A stretch of 64,000 nt of DNA from ZC4RG30 sp046347045. GTDB taxonomy: Bacteria; Pseudomonadota; Gammaproteobacteria; Steroidobacterales; Steroidobacteraceae. Below are positions 1-7,559 of the stretch, in pieces. How positions within the stretch are numbered: position 1 is the stretch's first letter; each line of letters begins with the position of its first letter. The notes beneath the pieces are model-generated. The model did no database searches. It saw only the letters and a list, made by a program, of their open reading frames with translations, and had not been told where the DNA came from. A program made the translations under genes and the position numbers. The DNA is taken from the NCBI GenBank assembly GCA_046347045.1, contig JAXMGX010000014.1:62001-126000 (forward strand). Direction: 5' to 3'.

Positions 1-1
1 C

Positions 2-949
2 AGCCATACCGTACAGCAGCTTCGCGAACGGGGCGAGCAGGTGGTGGTGCTCGACAACCTCAGCACGGGATTCCGCCAGTCGGTGGAAGGCGTCAAACTG
101 GTGGTGGGCGATGTCGGCGACTCGCAGCTCGTCGGCCAGTTGCTGCGCGAGCATGCAGTCGAAACCGTCATCCACTTCGCCGCGCACACCATCGTGCCCG
201 AGTCGGTCAGCGATCCGCTGAAGTACTACGGCAACAACACCTGCCAGACGCGCAGCCTGCTGGCGAGCTGCCTCGCCCATGGCGTGAAGCATTTCGTGTT
301 CTCGTCCACCGCCGCGGTCTACGGCATCCCCAAGGCCGGCCTTGCCGCCGAGGACACCACACTCGCGCCCATCAATCCCTATGGCACCTCGAAACTGATG
401 TCCGAATGGATGCTGCGCGATGTGGCCGCCGCGTCGCCGCTGCGCTACGTGGTGCTGCGCTACTTCAACGTGGCCGGCTCGGACCCTGCCGGCCGCATCG
501 GCCAGTCCACGGCCAAGGCCACGTTGCTGGTCAAGGTGGCCTGCGAGGCCAGCGTGGGCAAGCGCGAGCAGGTGAGCATCTTCGGCACCGACTACCCCAC
601 TCCCGACGGCACCGGCGTGCGCGATTACATCCACGTGCAGGACCTCGCCAACGCGCACCTGCTGGCGGTGGACTACCTTGCCGGCGGCGGCGCCTCGCAG
701 ACGCTGAACTGCGGCTATGGCCATGGCTACAGCGTCCGCCAGGTGCTGCAGAGCGTCGAACGTGTCAGCGGCTCGCCGCTGAAGATCATCGAGATGCCGC
801 GGCGCGCGGGCGATCCGCCCAGCCTCGTGGCCCAGTCCGAGCGCATCCGTCAGGTGCTGGGGTGGAAGCCCCGGCTCGATGACCTGGACGCCATCGTGGC
901 CAGCTCCCTGCAGTGGGAACACAAGTTGATCCGGGACCCCTGGCGCTGA
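2..949 (+). CDS. galE: UDP-glucose 4-epimerase, 5' truncated by window edge
   Basis: Interconverts UDP-glucose and UDP-galactose using bound NAD+ (short-chain dehydrogenase, Rossmann fold). The frame is open from base 2, so this is the body and C-terminus of the protein; only the extreme N-terminus with the glycine-rich NAD loop is missing. Seen here: the N-terminal SHTVQQL...VVVLDNLSTG strand, the FSSTAAVYG catalytic Ser/Thr segment, the PYGTSK motif carrying the Tyr-x3-Lys pair, and RYFNVAGSDP. About 315 residues are visible, against a usual 325-340. The GTG at 41 is internal, not the start. The gene precedes a sensor kinase gene by 46 bases and is probably not linked to it functionally. 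Another nucleotide-sugar epimerase specificity cannot be excluded. Confidence 0.9.
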   Translation, partial: SHTVQQLRERGEQVVVLDNLSTGFRQSVEGVKLVVGDVGDSQLVGQLLREHAVETVIHFAAHTIVPESVSDPLKYYGNNTCQTRSLLASCLAHGVKHFVFSSTAAVYGIPKAGLAAEDTTLAPINPYGTSKLMSEWMLRDVAAASPLRYVVLRYFNVAGSDPAGRIGQSTAKATLLVKVACEASVGKREQVSIFGTDYPTPDGTGVRDYIHVQDLANAHLLAVDYLAGGGASQTLNCGYGHGYSVRQVLQSVERVSGSPLKIIEMPRRAGDPPSLVAQSERIRQVLGWKPRLDDLDAIVASSLQWEHKLIRDPWR

Positions 950-982
950 AGGGCGACGGCAGACAGCGGGGCCGGCAACTCC

Positions 983-988
983 TAGAAT
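983..988 (+). promoter_or_regulatory. Candidate -10 element before the histidine kinase gene
   Basis: TAGAAT lies 7 bases before the ATG at 996, with a GACA-containing -35-like hexamer (CAGACA, 960-965) 17 bases upstream. No Shine-Dalgarno sequence fits between it and the ATG, so transcription would begin at or next to the start codon, giving a leaderless mRNA. This is a motif reading only. Confidence 0.4.
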
Positions 989-995
989 CCCGCTG

Positions 996-2483
996 ATGAA
1001 TCTGCTGCGCCCCCGTTCCCTCAGCGCGCTGGTGCTGCTGGGCCTCGCCATCATCGCGCTGCCGCTGGTGGGCGCGCTGGTGCTGGCGGGCCTGCAGATG
1101 CGTCAGCTCTCCGAGACCAGCGAACGCATCATCGCCGATGGCGTGGGCGCCACCCGGCTCACGCGCGACCTGTTCGCGCTGTCCTCCTCGCTCGAGCGGC
1201 AGGTGCGGCTGTACCCGGTGCTGGGCGACCGGCGCGTGATCGACGCATACAAGGCGCTGGATACCCGCCTCGCGGACATCGAGGGCCAGCTTGCGCGCCA
1301 GCTGCGTCTGGCCGAGGCACGCGCCTCGCTGACGCAGTTCGGCGATCTGCGCAGGGGCATCAGCCAGCAGATGCTGGCCGCCGCGACCACGCCGCCTGAC
1401 TACCCGCGCATGCAGGGGGATTTCGCGCGCATGGAGCAGCTTGCCGGCACACTGTCCACGCAGGTGAGCGCCTACATCGACACCGAGGTCAGCGGCCTGC
1501 GGGAACGCGCGCAGCGGGCACAGCAGCTCACCTTCTGGGGATTCATCCTGCTGATCCCGCTCACCGCCGGTGCCATCCTGCTGTTCTCGGTACGCGTCGG
1601 CCGACCGCTGGGGCAGATCGACCGCGCCATCAGCGAACTGGGCAGCGGCGCACTGCACCGGCCCATCGCCGTGCGCGGACCGGCCGACCTCGAACGCCTC
1701 GGACGGCAGCTCGAATGGCTGCGCATGCGTCTGCTGGAGCTGGCCCAGGAGCGCAACCGCTTCCTGCGGCACATGTCGCATGAACTGAAGACACCGCTGG
1801 CCAATATCCGCGAGGGCACGGAGCTCCTGATGGACGGCGCGGTGGGCGAACTGCAGGTGGCGCAGCGCGAGGTCACCGGCATCCTGCGCGAGAACGGCCT
1901 GAGGCTGCAGCGCATGATCGAGAACCTGCTCAGCTACAGCGCCTGGCAAACCTCGAGCGTGGGCCTCGATGTCAGCGAATTCCGACTGCGGCCGCTGGTC
2001 AAGCAGATCATCGAGAACCAGCAGCTCGCGCTGTTGTCGCAGCGCGTGCGGCTGGATGTCAACGTCGATGACCTGGTAGTGGCCGCGGACCGGGGCAAGG
2101 TCAGGCTGATGCTTGAAAACCTGCTGTCCAATGCCATCAAGTACACGCCACGCGCCGGTTCGATCCACATCCGCGCCCGCGCCGCCGGGGATTCGCTGCT
2201 GCTGGAGGTGGGTGACAGCGGTCCGGGTATCTCCCCTGAAGAACGCAAGCACGTGTTCGAGGCCTTCTACACCGGCAAAGCGCCGGCGGGCCACATCAAG
2301 GGAACGGGCATCGGGCTGTCCGTTGTGATGGAATTCGTGTCGGCCCATGGTGGCCAGATCGAAATCGTCGACGGCGAATGGCCGGGAGCGCACTTCCGCA
2401 TACGTATGCCACTGAGATCCTCCAGCTCACCCATGGAAGGGGCGGGACCTGCGCCAAACAGCAGGCGGGCCCATGCGGCCTGA
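996..2483 (+). CDS. glrK: Two-component sensor histidine kinase, GlrK/QseE type
   Basis: Inner-membrane sensor kinase of 495 residues. Two membrane segments (about residues 10-32 and 178-199) bracket a periplasmic helical sensor region. A HAMP-like linker follows, then a HisKA domain with the phosphoacceptor His262 in MSHELKTPLANIREG, then an HATPase_c domain with the N-box (LLSNAIKYTP), G1 (GDSGPGIS) and G2 (GTGIGLS). The assignment to GlrK/QseE rests on the downstream lipoprotein and NtrC-type regulator, which match the enterobacterial glrK-glrG-glrR (qseE-qseG-qseF) order. The stop overlaps the next gene by 11 bases, indicating coupling. The signal sensed is not apparent from the sequence. 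Confidence 0.85.
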   Translation: MNLLRPRSLSALVLLGLAIIALPLVGALVLAGLQMRQLSETSERIIADGVGATRLTRDLFALSSSLERQVRLYPVLGDRRVIDAYKALDTRLADIEGQLARQLRLAEARASLTQFGDLRRGISQQMLAAATTPPDYPRMQGDFARMEQLAGTLSTQVSAYIDTEVSGLRERAQRAQQLTFWGFILLIPLTAGAILLFSVRVGRPLGQIDRAISELGSGALHRPIAVRGPADLERLGRQLEWLRMRLLELAQERNRFLRHMSHELKTPLANIREGTELLMDGAVGELQVAQREVTGILRENGLRLQRMIENLLSYSAWQTSSVGLDVSEFRLRPLVKQIIENQQLALLSQRVRLDVNVDDLVVAADRGKVRLMLENLLSNAIKYTPRAGSIHIRARAAGDSLLLEVGDSGPGISPEERKHVFEAFYTGKAPAGHIKGTGIGLSVVMEFVSAHGGQIEIVDGEWPGAHFRIRMPLRSSSSPMEGAGPAPNSRRAHAA

Positions 2484-3129
2484 GCGTGCGCTGTTGCTGC
2501 TGTGCGTCGCACTGACCGGCTGCGGCAGCCTGGGTGGTTTGCGCGGCGAGAAGCCCGCGCCCATCGTCGCGCCCACGGCCGAATCCATTCAGGCCGCCCA
2601 GCTCGCTTCCTATGTAACGAACCTCCAGCAGCTCGTGCAGGGCAGTCCTGCGGAACAGGCCGAGGTGCTGGCCGCGGCGCACCAGGCCTACGACCAGGCG
2701 CATCAGGGTCCGGCGGCGCTGCGCTACGGCCTGGTGCTCGCGGCACCGGGCCATCCGGCGCGCGATCCGGCGCAGGCCCAGCGCGTGTTGCGCGAAACCC
2801 TCGCCCGCCCCGAACTGCTCAATGTGGGCGAGCGCGCGCTGGCGGTGGTGGAACTGCAGCGCGTCGATGCCGAACTGCGCCTCGCCGCCGAGAACCAGCG
2901 ACTGGTTGAAGAAGCCCAGCGCGAACGCGAGCGGCAACGCACGGCGCCCTCGCTGGCCGCCGTCAACAAGCGCCTGCAGGCCGAGCAGGAAGAGAACGCC
3001 CGTCTGAAGAAGGCGCTGGACGAAGCCCGCGCCAAGCTCGATGCCATCGTCAACATCGAACTTGAACGCAGCGCGCCCAACCGCCCCCCCACCGACCGCC
3101 CATCCTCAAGCGAGGGACGCAACCCGTGA
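2473..3129 (+). CDS. qseG: QseG/GlrG-like lipoprotein
   Basis: Small lipoprotein of 218 residues. A hydrophobic signal ends in the lipobox LTGC, with Cys17 as the lipidation site, followed by a helical body. A charged, heptad-like stretch at about residues 135-195 looks like a coiled coil, and the tail is low-complexity Pro/Ser/Arg. In enterobacteria QseG is an outer-membrane lipoprotein that modulates the QseE kinase, and the position between kinase and regulator genes supports the same role here. It overlaps the kinase gene by 11 bases and the regulator gene by 4 (GTGA at 3126-3129). The family is poorly conserved, so the call relies strongly on context. Confidence 0.7.
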   Translation: MRPERALLLLCVALTGCGSLGGLRGEKPAPIVAPTAESIQAAQLASYVTNLQQLVQGSPAEQAEVLAAAHQAYDQAHQGPAALRYGLVLAAPGHPARDPAQAQRVLRETLARPELLNVGERALAVVELQRVDAELRLAAENQRLVEEAQRERERQRTAPSLAAVNKRLQAEQEENARLKKALDEARAKLDAIVNIELERSAPNRPPTDRPSSSEGRNP

Positions 3130-4460
3130 ACCCCAGTACCGCGCGCAAGGCCCGCATCCTGATCGTCGATGACGACCCGGGGCTGCTGCGACTGCTCACC
3201 ATCCGTCTGCGCGCCGAGAACTACGATGTCGAAGCCGTGGAAAGCGCCGCGCAGGCACTGGCCGCGGCCACGCGCTTCCGGCCCGACCTGGTCATTTCCG
3301 ACCTGCGCATGGAGCCTGTGGACGGCATCGGCCTGCTGAAGGAACTGCAGAACCGCTGGCCGGGCCTCAAGGTCATCCTGCTCACCGCACACGGCACCAT
3401 TCCCGACGCGGTGCAGGCCACGCAGATGGGCGCCTTCGGCTTTCTCACCAAGCCGGTGGACAAGCAGGAGCTGCTGGACCAGATCCAGCGCGCGCTGAAG
3501 ATCTCCGGCTTCACCGATGCCACCGAGGAATGGCGCGCCGACATCATCACGCGCAGCGCCATCATGGAAGAACGCCTGGCGCAGGCGCACATGGTGGCCG
3601 GCACCGACGCCCGCGTGCTGATCATCGGCGAGAGCGGTACCGGCAAGGAGCTGCTGGCGCGCGCGATGCACAAGGCCAGCCCGCGCCGCGCCAAGCCCTT
3701 CGTCGTGTCGAGCTGCGCCGGCATCTCCGAAGACCAGCTCGACATCGACCTGTTCGGCGGCAACGACAGCACGGGCAAGCCGCGCAAGGGCGCCATCGAG
3801 AATGCCGACGGCGGCACGGTGCTGCTCGACGAAATCGGCGATCTGCCGCTGAAGCTGCAGCAGAAGCTGCTGCGCACGCTGCAGGAGGAATCCGTCCGGC
3901 CGGCTGGTTCCGATACGGCGCGGCCGGTGAACACGCGCATCATCTCCACCACCAGCCGCGACATCCCCGCGCTGATCGCCGCCGGCAAGTTCCGCGAAGA
4001 CCTGTACTACCGGCTGAACGTGGTGCAAATCGAGGTGCCGCCGCTGTCGCGCCGGCGCGAGGACATCCCGCTGCTGATCGCGCACTTCCTGGCGCAGATC
4101 GCCGCCGAGACCGGCCAGCGCAGCATCTACCCGCCCGAGGCGCTGGAGCTGCTGGCCACCGCCGACTGGCCCGGCAACGTGCGCCAGCTCGCGAATCTCA
4201 TCCGGCAGACGGCGGCTGTTTCCCAGACGCCGGTGGTGCCGGTGGAGCTGGTGCAGCAATCGCTGGGCGGCGCCCCCGGTCGGCTGCCCTCCTTCGACGA
4301 CGCGCGCGATGAATTCACGCGCGGCTATCTGTCGCAGATCCTGCAGATCACGGGCGGCAACGTCAGCCAGGCCGCGCGTCTGGCCAAGCGCAATCGCACC
4401 GATTTCTACAAGCTGCTGGGGCGGCACCAGCTCGTGCCCGAGGATTTCAAACAGCGCTAG
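3126..4460 (+). CDS. glrR: NtrC-type response regulator GlrR/QseF lacking GAFTGA
   Basis: Cytoplasmic response regulator of 444 residues, the output of the kinase at 996. The receiver domain has the DDD acidic pocket (15-17), phosphoacceptor Asp59, Thr87 and Lys109. The AAA+ domain has Walker A GESGTGKE (168-175), Walker B TVLLDEIGD (231-239) and the FREDLYYRL arginine-finger region (289-297). A Fis-type helix-turn-helix closes the protein (GNVSQAARLAKRNRTDFYKL). The odd point is loop L1: where GlrR proteins carry GAFTGA, this one reads FGGNDSTGKPRKGAIEN, about four residues shorter and without the motif. It may therefore not activate sigma-54 promoters in the usual way. The start is a GTG in a GTGA overlap with qseG, and the stop shares CTAG with the convergent lptG. 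Confidence 0.88.
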   Translation: MNPSTARKARILIVDDDPGLLRLLTIRLRAENYDVEAVESAAQALAAATRFRPDLVISDLRMEPVDGIGLLKELQNRWPGLKVILLTAHGTIPDAVQATQMGAFGFLTKPVDKQELLDQIQRALKISGFTDATEEWRADIITRSAIMEERLAQAHMVAGTDARVLIIGESGTGKELLARAMHKASPRRAKPFVVSSCAGISEDQLDIDLFGGNDSTGKPRKGAIENADGGTVLLDEIGDLPLKLQQKLLRTLQEESVRPAGSDTARPVNTRIISTTSRDIPALIAAGKFREDLYYRLNVVQIEVPPLSRRREDIPLLIAHFLAQIAAETGQRSIYPPEALELLATADWPGNVRQLANLIRQTAAVSQTPVVPVELVQQSLGGAPGRLPSFDDARDEFTRGYLSQILQITGGNVSQAARLAKRNRTDFYKLLGRHQLVPEDFKQR

Positions 4461-5533
4461 CCGCGCAACCGCGCCAGCAGCGCGACCAGCGCCACCAGCA
4501 GCAGCGCCGTGGGCAGCCATGCCAAGAGCAGCGGGTCGAGTCCGAAGGCAATGGTGCCGCTCTCGACCATGCGCTGCAGGATGAAGTAGCCCAGCCCGAT
4601 GCCGAGGCCAAGCATGGCGCGCGCACCGGTTTCCACCACGCGCAGCGAGCCGAACAGGAACGGCAGCGCCAGCAGCGCCGCGAAGGGAATCGCCACCAGC
4701 CGCGCCACATGCGACCAGAAGGCGAAGCGCGTGCGCCGCGCATCCAGGCCGCTCGCTTCCATGTACCGCGCGTTGCGCCACAGCTCGCGCAGCGACAGAT
4801 CCGAGGGATCGGCGACGATCATGCCGAAGAAGGCCGGGGAAATGGCGGCCGTGAGGCCATGCAGCGGCTCCTTGCCGAATTCCACGTGGCGGTCATCGAA
4901 GCGCGACCAGGCGTACTCGCTCAGCGCCCAGCCGCCATCGGGCCGGTCGGTGGCGCCGGCCGCCCTGCCCACCGCCCGCAGACGGTTGTCGGGCCCGATC
5001 TCGAAAACCCCGATGCTGTCGTAGCCCCTGCCCGTGGAGCGGCCGGCACGCAGTATCAGTCCCCCATCGCGCACCCAGGCGCCGCCGGGACCGGCCAGGC
5101 TGATCTGGCCATTGCGCTCAACCGCCTTGTGGATACGGGCCATGCGCGCCAGCGGCGGCGCCAGGTACTGGTCCGTGAGCAGCGCCGGCGGCAGCGCCAG
5201 CAACCCCGCGAGGAACACGCTGGCGCCGATGCGCGCCAGCGGCACGCCGGCGGCGCGGATCACCGTGAGCTCGCTGTGGCGGGCGAGCCCGCCCATGGCC
5301 AGCAGCGAGCCGATCAGCACGCCCACGGGCAGGAACTGCAGCAGCTGCGAAGGCAGGTTCAACGCCACATAGCGCAGCGCCTGGAGGTGGCCGTAATTGC
5401 CGACGCCCACCCAGCCCTGCTCGTTGATGAACAGGAACAGCGCCAGCAGCGTCAGCAGCGCCAGCATGACGACGGCCACCGCGGCGCCGATCGACCTGAC
5501 GATGTAGCGATCCAGTACGGGCAACAGGGGCAT
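4457..5533 (-). CDS. lptG: LPS export permease LptG
   Basis: Inner-membrane permease of the LptB2FG complex, which extracts lipopolysaccharide from the inner membrane and passes it to LptC. It has 358 residues. The N-terminal LDRYIVRS motif and membrane segment are typical of LptG, followed by further helices, the HSELTVIRAAGV coupling helix, a periplasmic beta-jellyroll (about 140-265) and three C-terminal helices. The ATG at 5533 was chosen over an upstream GTG because alignment with LptG begins at PVLDRY. The partner gene lptF normally sits between lptG and pepA but is absent: pepA starts 62 bases away on the other strand. The tail-to-tail stop overlaps that of glrR. Confidence 0.88.
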   Translation of the reverse strand: MPLLPVLDRYIVRSIGAAVAVVMLALLTLLALFLFINEQGWVGVGNYGHLQALRYVALNLPSQLLQFLPVGVLIGSLLAMGGLARHSELTVIRAAGVPLARIGASVFLAGLLALPPALLTDQYLAPPLARMARIHKAVERNGQISLAGPGGAWVRDGGLILRAGRSTGRGYDSIGVFEIGPDNRLRAVGRAAGATDRPDGGWALSEYAWSRFDDRHVEFGKEPLHGLTAAISPAFFGMIVADPSDLSLRELWRNARYMEASGLDARRTRFAFWSHVARLVAIPFAALLALPFLFGSLRVVETGARAMLGLGIGLGYFILQRMVESGTIAFGLDPLLLAWLPTALLLVALVALLARLRG

Positions 5534-5541
5534 TCGGCTAG

Positions 5542-5547
5542 ACTCTA
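5542..5547 (-). promoter_or_regulatory. Candidate -10 element before lptG
   Basis: On the minus strand TAGAGT lies 8 bases before the lptG ATG with no Shine-Dalgarno sequence in between. It sits in the 62-base divergent lptG/pepA region. Four of six bases match the -10 consensus, so this is weak on its own. Confidence 0.25.
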
Positions 5548-5595
5548 CCCTATTGCACAGGCGCCAGAACGCGCCGCGGAGCCACAAGAAATCCC

Positions 5596-7098
5596 ATGAT
5601 CCGATTCGACACCTCGTCCGGCCGACTGGCCTCACAGACCGCCGACTGCCTCGCCATCGGCATCTTCGACGACGACCGCCTGGAAGGCGCGGCCCGCGAA
5701 CTGGACCTCGCCAGCCGCGGCCAGCTCCGCCGGCTGCGCGCCGACGGCGACATCTCCGTCAAGCCCGGCGAGGTGCAGCTGCTGCTGCAGCTTCCCGGCG
5801 TGCGCGCCCGGCGCGTGCTGGTGGTGGGCCTGGGGCGGCGCGCCGAATTCAACCGCAGGGCCTGGCGCAAGGCCGTGGCGACGGCGCTGGGCGCCTGCCT
5901 CAAGGGCCGCTCGGCGCACCTGGCCATCGCCATCGAAAGGCCGGATGCGAAGCAGCTCGATGACTACTACCTCGGCCGCGCGGTGGCCGACCTTGCTTCG
6001 GCCGCGCTCTACCGCGTCAACGATTTCAAGTCGGGTCGCCGTCCGCGTCCGCATGCGCTGAAGCGCGTGACCTTGGCCGGCCTCGCCGCCGGTGCGCGCG
6101 CAGCGGCGGGCAAGGGCCTCGCGCATGGCGCCGACATCGGCGTCGGTCAGGCGATGCTGCGCGACCTGGGCAACCTGCCCGGCAATGTGTGCACGCCGCG
6201 TTATCTCGCCGACCAGGCCAAAGGCATTGCGCGCGCGCATCGCAGCGTGCGGGTGCGCGTGTTCGACGAGGCCGCAATCCGCCGCCTGAAGATGGGCTGC
6301 CTGCTGGCCGTGTCGCGCGGCAGCGCCGAACCGCCGCGTTTCATCGTGCTGGAATACCGCGGCGGTCGCCGCAACGCGGCGCCCGTGGTGCTGGTCGGCA
6401 AGGGTGTCACCTTCGACACCGGCGGCATTTCGCTGAAAGACCCGGCCGCCATGGACGAGATGAAGTACGACATGTGCGGCGCCGGCAGCGTGCTCGCCAC
6501 GCTCAGCGTGGCCGCCGCCATGAAGCTGCCTATCAATGTGGTGGGCCTCATTCCCACCGTCGAGAACATGCCGGACGGCCGCGCCACCAAGCCCGGCGAC
6601 ATCGCCACCAGCGCGGCCGGCAAGACAGTGGAGATCCTGAACACCGATGCCGAAGGCCGGCTCATCCTCTGCGATGCGCTGCATTACGCGCGCCGCTACG
6701 AACCGGCCGCGGTGGTGGACATCGCCACGCTCACCGGCGCCTGCGTGATCGCGCTCGGGCATCACTTCACCGGCGTCATGGGCAATGACGATGCGCTGGC
6801 GCAGGAACTGGTGAAGGCCGGCACCGATGCGGACGATCGCGCCTGGCAGCTGCCGCTCACTGAAGACTACGCCGAGCAGCTGCGCAGCAACTTCGCCGAC
6901 ATGGCGAATGTGGCGGGCCGCGATGGCGGCGCCATCACGGCCGGCGCCTTCCTGGGCAAGTTCACGCAGGGCATGAAATGGGCCCATCTGGACATCGCCG
7001 GATCGGCCTGGAACTCCGGCGCGCAGAAGGGCGGCACTGGCAGGCCCGTGGCACTGCTGGTGCAGTTCCTGCTGCAGCGCGCCGGCCGCCTGCCCTGA
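5596..7098 (+). CDS. pepA: Leucyl aminopeptidase PepA (M17)
   Basis: Cytosolic hexameric aminopeptidase with two metal ions, removing N-terminal residues from peptides; in E. coli PepA is also a DNA-binding protein. It has 500 residues, the usual family length. An N-terminal alpha/beta domain is followed by the catalytic domain with Lys269 in GKGVTFDTGG and the signature NTDAEGR at 349-355, including the acidic metal ligands and the arginine. The gene is divergent from lptG and followed after 2 bases by holC, then valS, the conserved gammaproteobacterial order. A second, more divergent M17 gene lies at 51838. Confidence 0.95.
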   Translation: MIRFDTSSGRLASQTADCLAIGIFDDDRLEGAARELDLASRGQLRRLRADGDISVKPGEVQLLLQLPGVRARRVLVVGLGRRAEFNRRAWRKAVATALGACLKGRSAHLAIAIERPDAKQLDDYYLGRAVADLASAALYRVNDFKSGRRPRPHALKRVTLAGLAAGARAAAGKGLAHGADIGVGQAMLRDLGNLPGNVCTPRYLADQAKGIARAHRSVRVRVFDEAAIRRLKMGCLLAVSRGSAEPPRFIVLEYRGGRRNAAPVVLVGKGVTFDTGGISLKDPAAMDEMKYDMCGAGSVLATLSVAAAMKLPINVVGLIPTVENMPDGRATKPGDIATSAAGKTVEILNTDAEGRLILCDALHYARRYEPAAVVDIATLTGACVIALGHHFTGVMGNDDALAQELVKAGTDADDRAWQLPLTEDYAEQLRSNFADMANVAGRDGGAITAGAFLGKFTQGMKWAHLDIAGSAWNSGAQKGGTGRPVALLVQFLLQRAGRLP

Positions 7099-7100
7099 CG

Positions 7101-7553
7101 ATGGCGGCAGTCGACTTCTACACGCTGCCCGAGGGCTCGCGCACGCCCCGCCTGAAAGCCGTCTGCCAGCTCGTGGAAAAGGCCTTTCTGGGTGGCGAAC
7201 GCGTGCTCGTGTGGCTGCAGGACGAGACGCAGCAGGCCGGTTTCGATGACCTGCTGTGGACCTTCGGCGATCGCGCCTTCGTGCCGCACGAAATGCTGGC
7301 GTCCGATCCGGCCGCCTGCGAGGCGCCGGTGCAGCTATTCGCCGGTGCGAGGCTTCCCGAAGCCGTCAAGTCCGGCGGCTTCTCCACACTGTTCACGCTG
7401 CGCGAAGACGCCAGTGCCGATGCGCTGACCTTCGGTCGCGTGGTCGAGGTGGTGGACGCGGACCCCGCGGTGCGCACCGCCGGCCGCGCGCGTTTCCGTT
7501 TCTACCGCGAGCGCGGCGCCGCGCCCAATCATCACGAACTCAACGACCAGTAA
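7101..7553 (+). CDS. holC: DNA polymerase III chi subunit HolC
   Basis: Chi subunit of the DNA polymerase III clamp loader, which links the loader to single-strand binding protein. It has 150 residues, the usual length. The start FYTLPEGSRTPRLKAVCQLVEKAF and the central RVLVWLQDE segment are typical of the family. The ATG at 7101 was chosen because it gives normal length and follows the pepA stop by 2 bases; an upstream in-frame start would overlap pepA heavily. The next gene, valS, begins 6 bases after its stop, so pepA-holC-valS is probably one transcript. Confidence 0.92.
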   Translation: MAAVDFYTLPEGSRTPRLKAVCQLVEKAFLGGERVLVWLQDETQQAGFDDLLWTFGDRAFVPHEMLASDPAACEAPVQLFAGARLPEAVKSGGFSTLFTLREDASADALTFGRVVEVVDADPAVRTAGRARFRFYRERGAAPNHHELNDQ

Positions 7554-7559
7554 CGAACG

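Noticed and set aside
2..41. galE as a frameshifted or truncated pseudogene starting at the GTG at 41
   Set aside because: The frame continues to the window edge with conserved residues, so the missing N-terminus lies outside the window.
2724..4781. 685-codon minus-strand frame opposite the response regulator
   Set aside because: Shadow of glrR and lptG; composition is typical of the antisense frame of GC-rich genes and no motif is present.
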